DNA of 32,501 bases from Mycobacterium gordonae (lineage in GTDB: Bacteria > Actinomycetota > Actinomycetes > Mycobacteriales > Mycobacteriaceae). The position numbers and the translations under genes are program-made. The notes beneath the pieces were generated by a model. It made no database searches. It had not been told where the DNA came from and worked only from the letters and a program-made list of their open reading frames with translations. The stretch spans positions 1 to 32,501 of the forward strand of contig NZ_LKTM01000355.1 of NCBI RefSeq assembly GCF_001417955.2, given 5' to 3'. This document shows, in pieces, positions 1 to 7,323 of this stretch (its first letter is position 1; each line of letters begins with the position of its first letter).

Positions 1-511
1 CGCCATTACCAATCAAACCGGCAGCCCCACCGGCGCCACCGTTCAGACCGACGGCTCCAGATCCGCCGTTGCCGCCGTTACCCCACAACAACCCACCGGC
101 ACCACCAGCCTGCCCCGTGCCCGCCGCCCCATCCACGCCGTTGCCGACCAACGGCCGACCCAGGAATGCCATCGTCGGAGCATTGATCACCCCCAACACC
201 TGCTGCTCCACCGCCTGCAACGGCCCCACGTTGGCCGCCTCGGCCAGCCCATAACCGCCCGCACTCGCGCCCAGCGTCCGCACGAAATCGTCATGAAAGA
301 GAGCCACCCGCGTACCCACCAGCTGGTACTCCCGGCCTAGAGCACCAAACAGTTCCGCGATCGCCGCCGAGACCTCATCAGCAGCCGCCGGCATCAACTC
401 AGCCGTCGCTCCGAGCGCCGCCAGGTTGGCCTGCCTCAGATCCGCGCCGAGCGCGGCCAAATCCCCAGCAGCAGCGCCAAGATAATCCGCAGAAGCAAAG
501 ACAAAAGACAC
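1..511 (-). CDS. PE-PGRS family protein, N-terminal part (runs off the window)
   Basis: The minus strand from a GTG at 511 reads VSFVFASADYLGAAAGDLAA, the classic start of a PE domain. A PE domain of about 100 residues follows, then a linker around LGRPLVGNGVDG, then the first GGAGG/GNGGNGG repeats of a PGRS region, still open at base 1. An AAGGGG ribosome site lies 7 bases upstream of the GTG. PE-PGRS proteins of slow-growing mycobacteria are exported through type VII (ESX-5) secretion and sit at the cell surface; individual functions are mostly unknown. There is no PPE partner next to it, since the upstream side is a gene-poor region and a broken insertion sequence. The C-terminus and total length cannot be seen. 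Confidence 0.93.
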   Translation of the reverse strand, partial: MSFVFASADYLGAAAGDLAALGADLRQANLAALGATAELMPAAADEVSAAIAELFGALGREYQLVGTRVALFHDDFVRTLGASAGGYGLAEAANVGPLQAVEQQVLGVINAPTMAFLGRPLVGNGVDGAAGTGQAGGAGGLLWGNGGNGGSGAVGLNGGAGGAAGLIGNG

Positions 512-956
512 GGCAGCACCCCTTAATCGCGGTTAAATATGAAGGCCTCGGCGGCAAATGGGCCTCGAGGCGCACGATACTCATCGGTTTCTATTTGCGA
601 CATAAATCACAAACAATCGTTTTGCCTGCTAGACATTGGTGTAGCGCGGCTACACCCCTGCTGTCTCAGATGAGCGACCAGTGTCTTACTGAAAGCGCGG
701 AACAACGCTTATCTACCAAAGGATCCTGTAAGTAATTAATGTCTTGGCCGAGATGATTCGATTGATTCCAAGATGAAGTAGTAGCTAAATACGATAAATC
801 GTCTCGGGTGCGACGAATTCGTCTCAAGGGTCGCTGATCGTTCGGCGTGCGGTTCGCAGGTTGCGGAGTTTAGGTGCGGTTCGACCACCAACGCCGGCTG
901 ACCGGGGTTAGACACCGGGGTCGGCTTGCAGCCAGATGGCTGTGGCGGTGGCGGAG
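512..956. other. Gene-poor region upstream of the PE-PGRS gene
   Basis: No convincing coding region was found on either strand. The stretch is more AT-rich than its surroundings (especially 590-620 and 720-800) and presumably carries the PE-PGRS promoter. A perfect 19-bp palindrome at 638-656 is the only strong signal. Towards the right end, 943-957 repeats the first 15 bases of the tRNA-Ser-derived attachment core. Confidence 0.6.
638..656. promoter_or_regulatory. Perfect palindrome, candidate operator
   Basis: GGTGTAGCGCGGCTACACC is a perfect inverted repeat with 8-base arms and a GCG centre, about 127 bases upstream of the PE-PGRS start. The size and symmetry suit a dimeric regulator such as a TetR-type protein. 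No regulator gene lies beside it and no T-run follows it, so a terminator is unlikely. The binding protein is unknown. Confidence 0.45.
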
Positions 957-1029
957 GTGTGTGGTTTCAGGACATAGGAATAGCGTGTCTCACGACATCG
1001 GAATAGGTTGATCCGTTCAGCGTCAGCGG

Positions 1030-1301
1030 GTGTCGAAAGCCCTCCTGGTCATCACTGCCGTCGTTGTTGAGGGTCGTAGCCAATCGGAGGTGGCCCGCGA
1101 GTACGGGGTGTCTCAGGGGTGGATCTCGAAGCTGGTCGCCCGCTATCGACTCGAAGGGGAGGCCACTTTCCAGCCGTGCTCGCGCCGGCCGCGCACCAGC
1201 CCGACCCGATACTCCTCCGCCAGCTAACCCTCGACCCCACCAGGGACTACCAACCCCGCGGCACCCCCACCGGCCGCCCAAAGAAAAAGCCCGAACCCTA
1301 A
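1030..1301 (+). pseudogene. IS481-family transposase remnant, internal deletion and frameshift
   Basis: From a GTG at 1030 the reading frame gives about 58 residues of a transposase helix-turn-helix region (SEVAREYGVSQGWISKLVAR, then RRPRTSP). It jumps near 1205 into another frame that encodes only the usual C-terminal tail (LLRQLTLDPTRDYQPRG, lysine-rich end, stop at 1301). The central DDE integrase core of roughly 250 residues is gone, so the enzyme cannot be active. The two surviving pieces match what I know of mycobacterial IS481 transposases; the exact deletion junction is inferred. Confidence 0.75.
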
Positions 1302-1313
1302 ACGAGGGTTCGG
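1291..1313 (-). terminator. Rho-independent-type terminator for minus-strand transcripts
   Basis: A perfect 9-bp stem (CCGAACCCT / AGGGTTCGG) with a 5-base loop is followed on the minus strand by GCTTTTTCTTT. On the plus strand no T-run follows. It sits just outside the left attachment site, so it would stop both the leftward head-gene operon and any transcript heading for the PE-PGRS gene. It lies between the transposase stop and the right inverted repeat, so it may belong to the insertion sequence. Confidence 0.75.
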
Positions 1314-1328
1314 ACTATTCCGATGTCT

Positions 1329-1355
1329 TGGCGGTGGCGGAGGGATTTGAACCCT
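1329..1355. repeat. attL, left copy of the 27-bp attachment core
   Basis: The 27 bases match exactly the 3' end of the tRNA-Ser gene at 12470-12496, including the CCA end and the T-arm. Beyond 1355 the match stops at once, so this is a tRNA fragment left by integration and not a second tRNA gene. Confidence 0.9.
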
Positions 1356-1590
1356 ATTCAGCTACCAGGTCAATGCCCTGATAGAGCTTTGAGCTGCTGA
1401 AAAACATCAGTGCGGTTCAGTTCAGTTAAGTCTAGGTTCGGGTATTTTGTGTCCAAACGGTGTCCATTTGTGGGGGGCGGCGGCCGAGATGGGCGCAGAT
1501 ACCCGCTAGGGCCCAGCTACAAGCCCATCGTGGCGGTTCTTGCCGGGAAAGGAACCAAGTCGGTTTGACGCCCTGTCCCGGCCGCCGGGT
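1356..1590. other. Non-coding left arm of the element
   Basis: No gene is seen between the attachment core and the stop of the adaptor gene. The stretch holds tandem GTTCA-like repeats (1414-1430) and a 19-bp sequence at 1448-1466 that recurs near the right end. Both are placed where integrase arm or excisionase sites would be expected in the excised circle. Confidence 0.5.
1448..1466. repeat. Candidate integrase arm-type site, left copy
   Basis: TGTGTCCAAACGGTGTCCA recurs with one mismatch at 12382-12400 in the same orientation. In the excised circle the two copies would lie on opposite sides of the core, about 70 and 92 bases away. This is the usual layout of arm-type sites for lambda-like tyrosine integrases. 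Integrase binding is inferred. Confidence 0.45.
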
Positions 1591-1884
1591 CTACATCGCC
1601 CGTGCCCGGTACCGGTTGAGGACGAACTGCTCGGCCAGCGTCCAGCCGCTGAATCCACCGTTGACGGTCTGGCCGAAGGGGCCGGCGGTGTCGGTGTGGC
1701 TCAGCTGGCCGGGGTTAGTGGCCAAGCGGGCGGAGGCGGTGGTGATGACTGCGGCGATCTCCGCGTTGGGCTGGTTGCCGTCGAAGCCCCTCCCGCGGGT
1801 GTAAGCCTTGGCCATCGTCGTGATGATCGGGACGATGGCCTCGGTTCCACCCGCGAGTAGGGCGTCTACCTCCGGGCTGGTCAT
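1591..1884 (-). CDS. Putative head-tail adaptor (head completion) protein
   Basis: This 97-residue protein follows the capsid gene, with its ATG sharing one base with the capsid stop (TAATG). The sequence has the flavour of the small head-tail connector proteins encoded after the capsid gene in mycobacteriophages: an N-terminal helical part (PEVDALLAGGTEAIV), an AYTRGRGF segment, a helix rich in Ala and Thr, and a conserved-looking end (GGFSGWTLAEQFVLNRYR). Such adaptors sit on the portal and provide the docking surface for the tail. It is the last gene of the operon. Where a full phage would continue with tail genes, the element simply ends, which makes this protein the likely interface with a helper's tail. 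The function is inferred from position and remembered family resemblance. Confidence 0.6.
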   Translation of the reverse strand: MTSPEVDALLAGGTEAIVPIITTMAKAYTRGRGFDGNQPNAEIAAVITTASARLATNPGQLSHTDTAGPFGQTVNGGFSGWTLAEQFVLNRYRARAM

Positions 1885-3002
1885 TAGGCGTCGGTCAGGA
1901 CAATGACGGCCTCGGGGTGCAGCAAGCCGAGGTCGTAGCGAGTGACCACGCGGATGCCGATCTGGTCATAGTCGGCATACCGCTCACTGAGGATGGTCAC
2001 CGACGGGGCCAGATCGCGGGCGATGGCGATTTGGCTGGTGTCGGCCAGGACTGCCTTGCCGACCTTCAGCTTGTTGGTCACCGTGACTGGGATGCCGAAT
2101 AGCCGGTACGTCGGCCCGGAGGTGACGTCGGATTCCAGCAGGTACTTCTTGGAGTCGGTGGCCTCTTTCAGCTTGCGCAGCGCGATGAAGTCGGTGCCGT
2201 TGACGAACCACCGGTTGGGTACGACCTCCGCAGCGGATGCCTTGGCGATGGCGTCCAAGAGGCTGTCGGCGTTGGTGACGTCGAGTTCCGCGGTCTGGAC
2301 TCCGGACTGGTTGATCAGGCCCTTGATGCCGTAGGCGGCTTCGCCTTCGGTTGTCGTGGACACTGTGGCTCCGATGGCGTCGAGCTGGTCGACGGCGGTG
2401 GAGGCCAGAGCGCCGGCGAAGGTGACGGTGTACGGGCCGCCGTTGGATCCGGCCACGGTGGCGTTGCCGGAGCCGATGGTGGACAGCCCTTGCAGCGCGG
2501 TCTGTAGCGCCGAAGCGGCAGCGTTGTAGGCGACGTCGGCGGTGGCGCCGCGGAAGCCGACGGTGAAGTTGCCGCTGCCCACGGTGACGGTGATGACCTG
2601 GATCTCGTTGGTGGCCTGGCCCTTGCCCGCGAGAAGGGCGGTGTCGAGCTTGTCGGAGACGACCTTGACGAGGCGGTTCTTGAGGGTGGCGTCGATGCCG
2701 ATGACGGCTTGCCGGGCCAGCTCCCGGCTGTAGCGTTCGATGACCTTGATGCTCTTGCGCTCGGTCGGCATCAATACCACCTCTGACCAATTGTTTTGGT
2801 GGTCAGAAGGGATCAACTCGTTCTCGCCGACGAAACCGACGGTGGACGACTTGGTGAGCTTCGGGATGCGCAGCACCCCGGCGGTGTCGAAGATTCGAAC
2901 CCCGGAAGACAACACAACAGACGCGGCTTCGAGGGGCTGCACCAGCAGCGAGGAAACTTGATCGGCCAGCAACTGAGGGTTGGCCGCGGCAGATTCAACC
3001 AT
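1884..3002 (-). CDS. HK97-fold major capsid protein with an inserted domain
   Basis: A 372-residue protein with the pattern of the HK97/gp5 capsid family: an N-terminal helix, an E-loop region (IPKLTKSSTVGFVGENELI), a long spine helix (ARQAVIGIDATLKNRLVKVV), and a C-terminal A/P-domain part ending RVVTRYDLGLLHPEAVIVL. Residues about 133-222 interrupt the fold between ALLAGKG and IKGLINQSGV. This insert looks like a beta-rich domain (TVTVGSGNFTVGF, then GPYTVTFAGAL) of the sort found in phage structural proteins. AAGGA lies 7 bases before the ATG. A 110-bp gap upstream, with a hairpin, is the longest within the structural operon and may allow separate control of this highly needed protein. No capsid protease is encoded nearby, so the shell is probably assembled on the separate scaffold without cleavage. 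Confidence 0.88.
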   Translation of the reverse strand: MVESAAANPQLLADQVSSLLVQPLEAASVVLSSGVRIFDTAGVLRIPKLTKSSTVGFVGENELIPSDHQNNWSEVVLMPTERKSIKVIERYSRELARQAVIGIDATLKNRLVKVVSDKLDTALLAGKGQATNEIQVITVTVGSGNFTVGFRGATADVAYNAAASALQTALQGLSTIGSGNATVAGSNGGPYTVTFAGALASTAVDQLDAIGATVSTTTEGEAAYGIKGLINQSGVQTAELDVTNADSLLDAIAKASAAEVVPNRWFVNGTDFIALRKLKEATDSKKYLLESDVTSGPTYRLFGIPVTVTNKLKVGKAVLADTSQIAIARDLAPSVTILSERYADYDQIGIRVVTRYDLGLLHPEAVIVLTDA

Positions 3003-3062
3003 GAGAGTCCTTACGTGACAGAAGAATTGGATTCAGGGAACCCGTGTCACCAGGACAATGAT

Positions 3063-3087
3063 GGGGCCGGCCACCAGGACCGACCCC
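3063..3087 (-). promoter_or_regulatory. RNA hairpin in the leader of the capsid gene
   Basis: On the minus-strand RNA, GGGGUCGGUC and GGCCGGCCCC pair over 10 bp (two G-U pairs) with the loop CUGGU. On the plus strand the two wobble positions become A-C mismatches, so the structure favours the operon's own transcript. No U-run follows, which argues against simple termination. It could mark an RNA processing or stability site that raises capsid expression. Confidence 0.4.
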
Positions 3088-3112
3088 ACCAGTTTATAGC
3101 CTCGAACCGCGT

Positions 3113-3283
3113 TTAAGCATCACCGAGAGAATGGAGAGTGCCGGCAACCAGTGCGTGGGCACGGGCCAGTTTGAGTAGGTAGTCCGCCTTTGAGCCCTTC
3201 ACATCGTCGAGAACTGTCAGCCGCTCTCCGATGGCCCTGAACAAGGCCGTTGCAATCTCGTCCTGTACGTCTGCTGACGCCAT
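3113..3283 (-). CDS. Small protein between scaffold and capsid genes, unknown function
   Basis: I do not recognise this small protein (MASADVQDEIATALFRAIGE..., 56 residues). It is predicted to be largely helical and lacks a signal peptide or membrane segment. The ATG at 3283 is preferred because GAGGGGG lies 6 bases before it. An ATG at 3298, directly after the scaffold stop (TAAATG), would add five residues but has no ribosome site of its own. Its position between scaffold and capsid suggests a head-related role such as capsid decoration or assembly. That is inference from context only. Confidence 0.6.
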   Translation of the reverse strand: MASADVQDEIATALFRAIGERLTVLDDVKGSKADYLLKLARAHALVAGTLHSLGDA

Positions 3284-3298
3284 TTCTTTCCCCCTCAT

Positions 3299-3766
3299 TT
3301 ACTGGGCTTGTTGCCGCAGGAGTGCGGCGAGGTCGACGTTAGCCCCTCCCCCCGACACAGCGCCCTGCCCGATGTCGCCGAACGGTCTACGGTTCGCCAA
3401 ATGGGGTTTCCGGGTTAGCAGATCATCCAACGCGTTGGACAGCTTCGCGGCGTCTTCAAGGTGTTCGACGTCGTACGGAAGGTCGGTCGGGTCAGCCAGG
3501 CGGCCGGTGGCGCGGACCAGCTCGGTGTGCAGCCGTTGTGCGTAGGCTTCGCCGGCCTGGGCCCTCTGCCGGTACTTGCCGTTCTCCTGACGTAGTTCCT
3601 CGACATAGGACCGCGGGAAGTGGTCCGGTTCCTGCTCGTCGGATTGTGCACCGCCGTGACCAGTTTCGGATTCGATCTCTGCCGCGGCGGCGTCGTAGTC
3701 GGCCTGGGTAGGTTCCCAGTCCTCGGTTTGGACGTCAGGCGTCGTTTCTTGCTGCTGCTCGGTCAC
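3299..3766 (-). CDS. Putative capsid scaffolding protein
   Basis: A 155-residue, highly charged protein. It opens with an acidic stretch (VTEQQQETTPDVQTEDWEPT), continues with a long predicted coiled coil (about residues 50-90: YVEELRQENGKYRQRAQAGE), and ends in a short tail (VDLAALLRQQAQ). This is the usual build of phage scaffolds, which direct shell assembly and then leave. Its place between minor head and capsid genes agrees. The GTG at 3766 is chosen because AAGGAG lies 8 bases upstream; the longer ATG frame from 4066 would run across the minor head gene. The start overlaps that gene by 32 bases. With no protease gene in the element, the scaffold probably exits uncleaved. Confidence 0.75.
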   Translation of the reverse strand: MTEQQQETTPDVQTEDWEPTQADYDAAAAEIESETGHGGAQSDEQEPDHFPRSYVEELRQENGKYRQRAQAGEAYAQRLHTELVRATGRLADPTDLPYDVEHLEDAAKLSNALDDLLTRKPHLANRRPFGDIGQGAVSGGGANVDLAALLRQQAQ

Positions 3767-4499
3767 GTTGCAAACTCCTTGTGTACATGGTTGATTCGAT
3801 CTTTTCTGCGAGAACAACTTTCGGTTGGCAGTTGCAGCCCTTGTGGCTTTGGAACGGGTGTTCCTTGGGCCAGATTCGGCCCTCGCGCCACCACCAGCGG
3901 CAGAGTTGGCAGGGGTCGGCATCCATCTGCCTGGTCCAGCCCTCGATGAGGGGTTGGTGTTGCATGGCTTCGATGGTGGCGCTTTGGGCGGTTTCGAGGG
4001 GTTCGGAGCGGGCGAGTCGCTCGATTCGCATTTGGGTGTCAGGCTGCGGGGGTTCCTGCAGCTCATCAGCTTTTTGCTCTGGCAACGGCTCTGAGGATTG
4101 TTCGACCCGATGGCTTTCGACTGGCTGCTCTTTCGTATGAGGTTGGCTGGCGCGATCTTCTAATTGGCGTGTCAGGTCGATTTTCTCCGCCGGTATCGGC
4201 TGGTCTTGGGTGAGTATGGTGTTCACTGCCTTCTCTAAGCGGGCGGTGGAGTCGGTCGGGGCGATACCTGTTGGCGGGGTGGGGATTCCCGTGGCCTGCT
4301 CGATTTGTGCAGACAGTGCGGCATCGGCCAGCGAGACTGCGGCCGCGTTGAATTGGTTGACTACCGCGGCGACCAGCGACACCGCTTGGTCGCGGGTGAG
4401 GCGGCCGGTCTGGTATGCGGTGTAGACCGCCAGTGCTTGCGCCTGGGTCGCGGCGGCCAGCGTGTCGGTGCTGGCCTGGAATTTCTCTACGCTGGTCAT
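3735..4499 (-). CDS. Putative minor head protein (MuF-like C-terminal motif)
   Basis: A 254-residue protein encoded directly after the portal, whose TGA overlaps this ATG (ATGA). The N-terminal 70 residues are helical and Ala-rich. The middle, about 75-185, is a charged linker rich in Gln, Glu and Pro. The C-terminal part holds CQLC (197-200), His214 and HKGCNC (219-224), the cysteine/histidine pattern seen in MuF-type minor head proteins of actinobacterial phages. Such proteins bind the portal on the inside of the head and may be injected with the DNA. The ATG at 4499 is supported by the overlap; the longer frame from 4730 lies wholly within the portal gene and is Arg-rich, typical of a shadow. 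Confidence 0.65.
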   Translation of the reverse strand: MTSVEKFQASTDTLAAATQAQALAVYTAYQTGRLTRDQAVSLVAAVVNQFNAAAVSLADAALSAQIEQATGIPTPPTGIAPTDSTARLEKAVNTILTQDQPIPAEKIDLTRQLEDRASQPHTKEQPVESHRVEQSSEPLPEQKADELQEPPQPDTQMRIERLARSEPLETAQSATIEAMQHQPLIEGWTRQMDADPCQLCRWWWREGRIWPKEHPFQSHKGCNCQPKVVLAEKIESTMYTRSLQRDRAAARNDA

Positions 4500-5875
4500 G
4501 CCGCTGGCCTTGGCTGCGCTATCACTGCCGTGGCGGGTGGCGGTGTGAGCAGATTGATTCCGGCGCTGTCGAGTGCTTCGGCGCGGCGGGCGACGCGGAT
4601 TTGGGCGATGTCGTCGTCGGAGTAGCCGAGCTTGGCCAGCGCGTAGGAGGCGGGCAGTAGGTTGGCCTGGAAGAGCTTGACCACGGCGTCGGCTTCTTGG
4701 GCGACGGATCGTGTTGCGGCGTCGGCCCATTGGACGCGGGCCTCGATCTGTAGCGGGTCACGACCATCTCGGACCGCCAGCATCAGTTTCGCGACCTGTT
4801 CCCAGGCGCGCCCGAAGGTGGCTTGGCGGGCTTCCGCGCGGGCGGTCAGGCTGGCTTCCGCGGCCCGCAATGCATCGGCGGAGGCAGGGTTGTCGGTGAA
4901 GACTCCGACGTAGTGGGCGGGCAGCGTGCTGACAGCCATGATTTGACCGAGCAGGATGTTGACCGCGTTCTCGTAGCCGGTGAGCGTGGCGGCGTCGAGC
5001 TGCCCGAAGTTGGCCTGGTCGTTCTCGCTGATCATCGCCCGGCTTCCCTCGGGAATGGGATTCACCTCAGTCATCACCGGCTCCCCGTCGTCGTCGAGGA
5101 CCGGGTTGCCGTCGTCGTCGAGGACGGGTTCCTCGGTCAGTTCGATGCCGGTGGCCCAGCGGCGTGGCCGGCCGGTGAACTCTGAGGTGGTCATCAGGTC
5201 GACCAGCAGCTTGTTCAGGGCGTCCACCAACGGCTTCAAGTCGTCGATCTCCGAGCAGCCGCGATCTCCGAGGATCAAGTCGGCGTTGCGCAGGCAGACG
5301 ACCGGCACTTGACCGAGTGGATTGGCCAGCGTCCCCACTAGGTTGTAGCCCACGGTGGTGGCTCCGGTCGCGTTGGCCCGGTAGTGGCTGATCTGGTCCG
5401 GCTCGTACAGCATCACTTCGGTGGTGGTCTTTGTCTCCCACCGCTTGGCCGCAGCGACGATCTGCCGGGTTCCCGGGTCGTGCTGGGCTACAACTTGTTT
5501 CGCGGATTCGATGGTGACTTTCGGGCGGCCGAGTTTGTCGGCCCAGACGATCACGTAGGAGTCGCCGAGCAGCAGGGCTTCGCGGTGGGCCACTCCGGAG
5601 AGCTGGTCGAGGTCGTTGCGGATCCACTCTGGCCATAAGTCGGCGGCGTCCCCGGTGAATCCGGTGATCCGTAACCGTTCGGCCAACGCGGTCACCGCGA
5701 GCCGCGGAATGTTCGACGCCATACGCCCAAAGCGTTGCCCAAGAGCAACCTTCGCCTCCGGGGACAGGAATGCCAGGGGCTGCTCCCCCCGGTAGTACTG
5801 CTGCAATTCGTGGTAGCGGGCAGCAGGCTCGTCGAGACGCTGCATCAGGGTGGTCAGTAGCGGGTTGTCGGTCAT
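4496..5875 (-). CDS. Phage portal protein (SPP1 gp6-like)
   Basis: A 459-residue protein of normal portal length. It carries features of the SPP1 gp6/phage portal family: an N-terminal YHELQQYYRGEQPLAFLSPE segment, a wing region with YVIVWADKLGRPKVTIESA, a LKPLVDALNKLLVDLMTTSEF helix, and a late stretch (TLPAHYVGVFTDNPASADAL) followed by the stem helix. Twelve copies form the DNA channel at one head vertex and dock the terminase. The ATG overlaps the terminase stop as ATGA, and its own stop overlaps the minor head gene the same way. A tandem direct repeat near 5080-5130 encodes VLDDDGNPVLDDDGEPV, an acidic loop that could have arisen by slippage. Confidence 0.9.
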   Translation of the reverse strand: MTDNPLLTTLMQRLDEPAARYHELQQYYRGEQPLAFLSPEAKVALGQRFGRMASNIPRLAVTALAERLRITGFTGDAADLWPEWIRNDLDQLSGVAHREALLLGDSYVIVWADKLGRPKVTIESAKQVVAQHDPGTRQIVAAAKRWETKTTTEVMLYEPDQISHYRANATGATTVGYNLVGTLANPLGQVPVVCLRNADLILGDRGCSEIDDLKPLVDALNKLLVDLMTTSEFTGRPRRWATGIELTEEPVLDDDGNPVLDDDGEPVMTEVNPIPEGSRAMISENDQANFGQLDAATLTGYENAVNILLGQIMAVSTLPAHYVGVFTDNPASADALRAAEASLTARAEARQATFGRAWEQVAKLMLAVRDGRDPLQIEARVQWADAATRSVAQEADAVVKLFQANLLPASYALAKLGYSDDDIAQIRVARRAEALDSAGINLLTPPPATAVIAQPRPAA

Positions 5876-7323
5876 GCGAAACTCCTTGTCTTCTTACGGT
5901 TCCGGGTCAAGTGCCAGGCGGCACGGTCGTAGGCCACGATCGCGGCTACGGCGGCATCGATCTTGCGGGGAGAGCCCCGCTTGTCTTTCGAGACGAGATC
6001 CCCCATCGGAGTTGTCTTGGCCACGCAGTGCGCGACGTGCGCAGCCAGGCGTTTGTCACCGTCGTGGGAAACGGTGCGGTCAACCACAGCTTGATAGAGG
6101 CGGTCGGTGGCAGGGGCCATCCGTTGGGCGTGCGCGGTATTCCACTCGACAACTCGCTTCTCGCCGTGGCGCTGCGCCCACGACTCGATCTCCGAGCGCC
6201 ACCCCCACGGGTCGCACGCCAGCTCGGCGACGTCGTACTTGGCGAAGGCAGAATCGATCGCGTGGCCGACGGTGTCGCGCGGGACGCGCCAGCGCGGATC
6301 GCCGGGGTTCTCCCAGAGCCCTTCAACCCATAGGTGTCCGTCGAGTGTGCAGCCCACCAGCGCGGTCGAGTCACCGGAAGCGGACCCGTCGAACGCCAAG
6401 ACCACGCGCTCACCGCGGCGCACAGAACGGCAGACTTCGCAGGTTTCCCACAACCCCCACGGCAGCCAGGACTCCACACCGGTCACCCATTGGCCGAGCC
6501 GCAGTTGCCGGAATACTGGTTCGCGCAGCGTCCGCCGAGCGGCCTCCAGTCCGTCCACCGATAGGAACGGCCGACGGCAGGCCATCGCCGGGTTCGCGAT
6601 CAACTGCGCCTTGCGGTCGGTCGTAGCGCACCCCTCCGGGGCGCAGAACTCCTTGAGGTAGAACGCAGGATCATCTCCACGACGGCCGTGCTCCACCAAC
6701 CGCCACATCACCGAATCCGGACTCGCGGCCGGCGTAGAGATCGCCAACGTCAACGACTCCGGGCGCTTGCCAGTCACCGACGTGACGGCCTCCCACACCT
6801 CCTCGGTCACCACGTGCAACTCGTCGACGATCAGCAACGACGGGTCATGTCCGTGCAGCGCACCAGGCTCAGCGGGCAGCGGCAACAACGTTGCGTCGTT
6901 CTCCGGAAGGTAGAGCCGGTCGGCGTATACCTGGACCCGCTCTTCGAGCACCGGATTCAGCTCGACCATCCGCCGGGCCATCCGCATCACGATCATGGCC
7001 TGCCGTTGATCCGACGCCACGACAAGTACCTCGGCGGAATCCGGGCCAACGAACAACTCAGCCAGGCCCAGCGCGGCCGCTAACGCGGACTTGCCGTTAC
7101 CCCTCGGGATCGAAACCAGAGCGGTTCGGATACCGGGCGCGAACGAACCCCGGACGATCTCCCGCTGAAACGGCCGCAAGGTAAAGGGCTCCTTCGCGCC
7201 TACACCCTTCGGAGTCAGCAGGTACTCACCGATGAACCGTTCCCGGCGTTGCGCCCGGGAACCCGACCACCGGGCAAATGACAGGGGCTCAGCAAACACC
7301 GTGCCCTTCGGGCCAGCCTTCAC
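5872..7323 (-). CDS. Terminase large subunit
   Basis: The motor and nuclease that pumps DNA into the head and cuts it, 483 residues from the GTG at 7323. Walker A is SIPRGNGKSA (71-80). Walker B is LLIVDELH (163-170) with the catalytic Glu168. The C-terminal nuclease part has Asp312 in LAFDGSASGDST and a late Asp in KIDAAVAAIVAYD (454-466). The GTG is preferred over the ATG at 7440 because it overlaps the HNH stop as GTGA, the same junction type seen across this operon; the longer version would start inside the HNH gene. No small terminase subunit is recognisable, so one of the unknown proteins upstream may do that job. Confidence 0.92.
   Translation of the reverse strand: MKAGPKGTVFAEPLSFARWSGSRAQRRERFIGEYLLTPKGVGAKEPFTLRPFQREIVRGSFAPGIRTALVSIPRGNGKSALAAALGLAELFVGPDSAEVLVVASDQRQAMIVMRMARRMVELNPVLEERVQVYADRLYLPENDATLLPLPAEPGALHGHDPSLLIVDELHVVTEEVWEAVTSVTGKRPESLTLAISTPAASPDSVMWRLVEHGRRGDDPAFYLKEFCAPEGCATTDRKAQLIANPAMACRRPFLSVDGLEAARRTLREPVFRQLRLGQWVTGVESWLPWGLWETCEVCRSVRRGERVVLAFDGSASGDSTALVGCTLDGHLWVEGLWENPGDPRWRVPRDTVGHAIDSAFAKYDVAELACDPWGWRSEIESWAQRHGEKRVVEWNTAHAQRMAPATDRLYQAVVDRTVSHDGDKRLAAHVAHCVAKTTPMGDLVSKDKRGSPRKIDAAVAAIVAYDRAAWHLTRNRKKTRSFA

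Larger units (their letters stand above)
958..1327 (+). mobile_element. Internally deleted IS481-family insertion sequence
   Basis: The element keeps both ends of an IS481-type transposase with most of the middle missing. A 13-base inverted repeat, GACATCGGAATAG, lies at 994-1006 and in reverse complement at 1315-1327. A near copy, GACATAGGAATAG, lies at 971-983, so the true left end is probably near 958 (TGTGTGG...). The right end stops two bases short of the attachment core. The outer limits are approximate because the two termini are not fully symmetrical. Confidence 0.7.

Noticed and set aside
1329..1355. A second tRNA gene at the left end of the element
   Set aside because: Only the 3' 27 bases of the tRNA are present; no anticodon arm or 5' half follows.
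1984..2790. 268-residue minus-strand reading frame inside the capsid gene
   Set aside because: It is rich in Arg and His with no fold or motif and lies entirely within the capsid gene in another frame.
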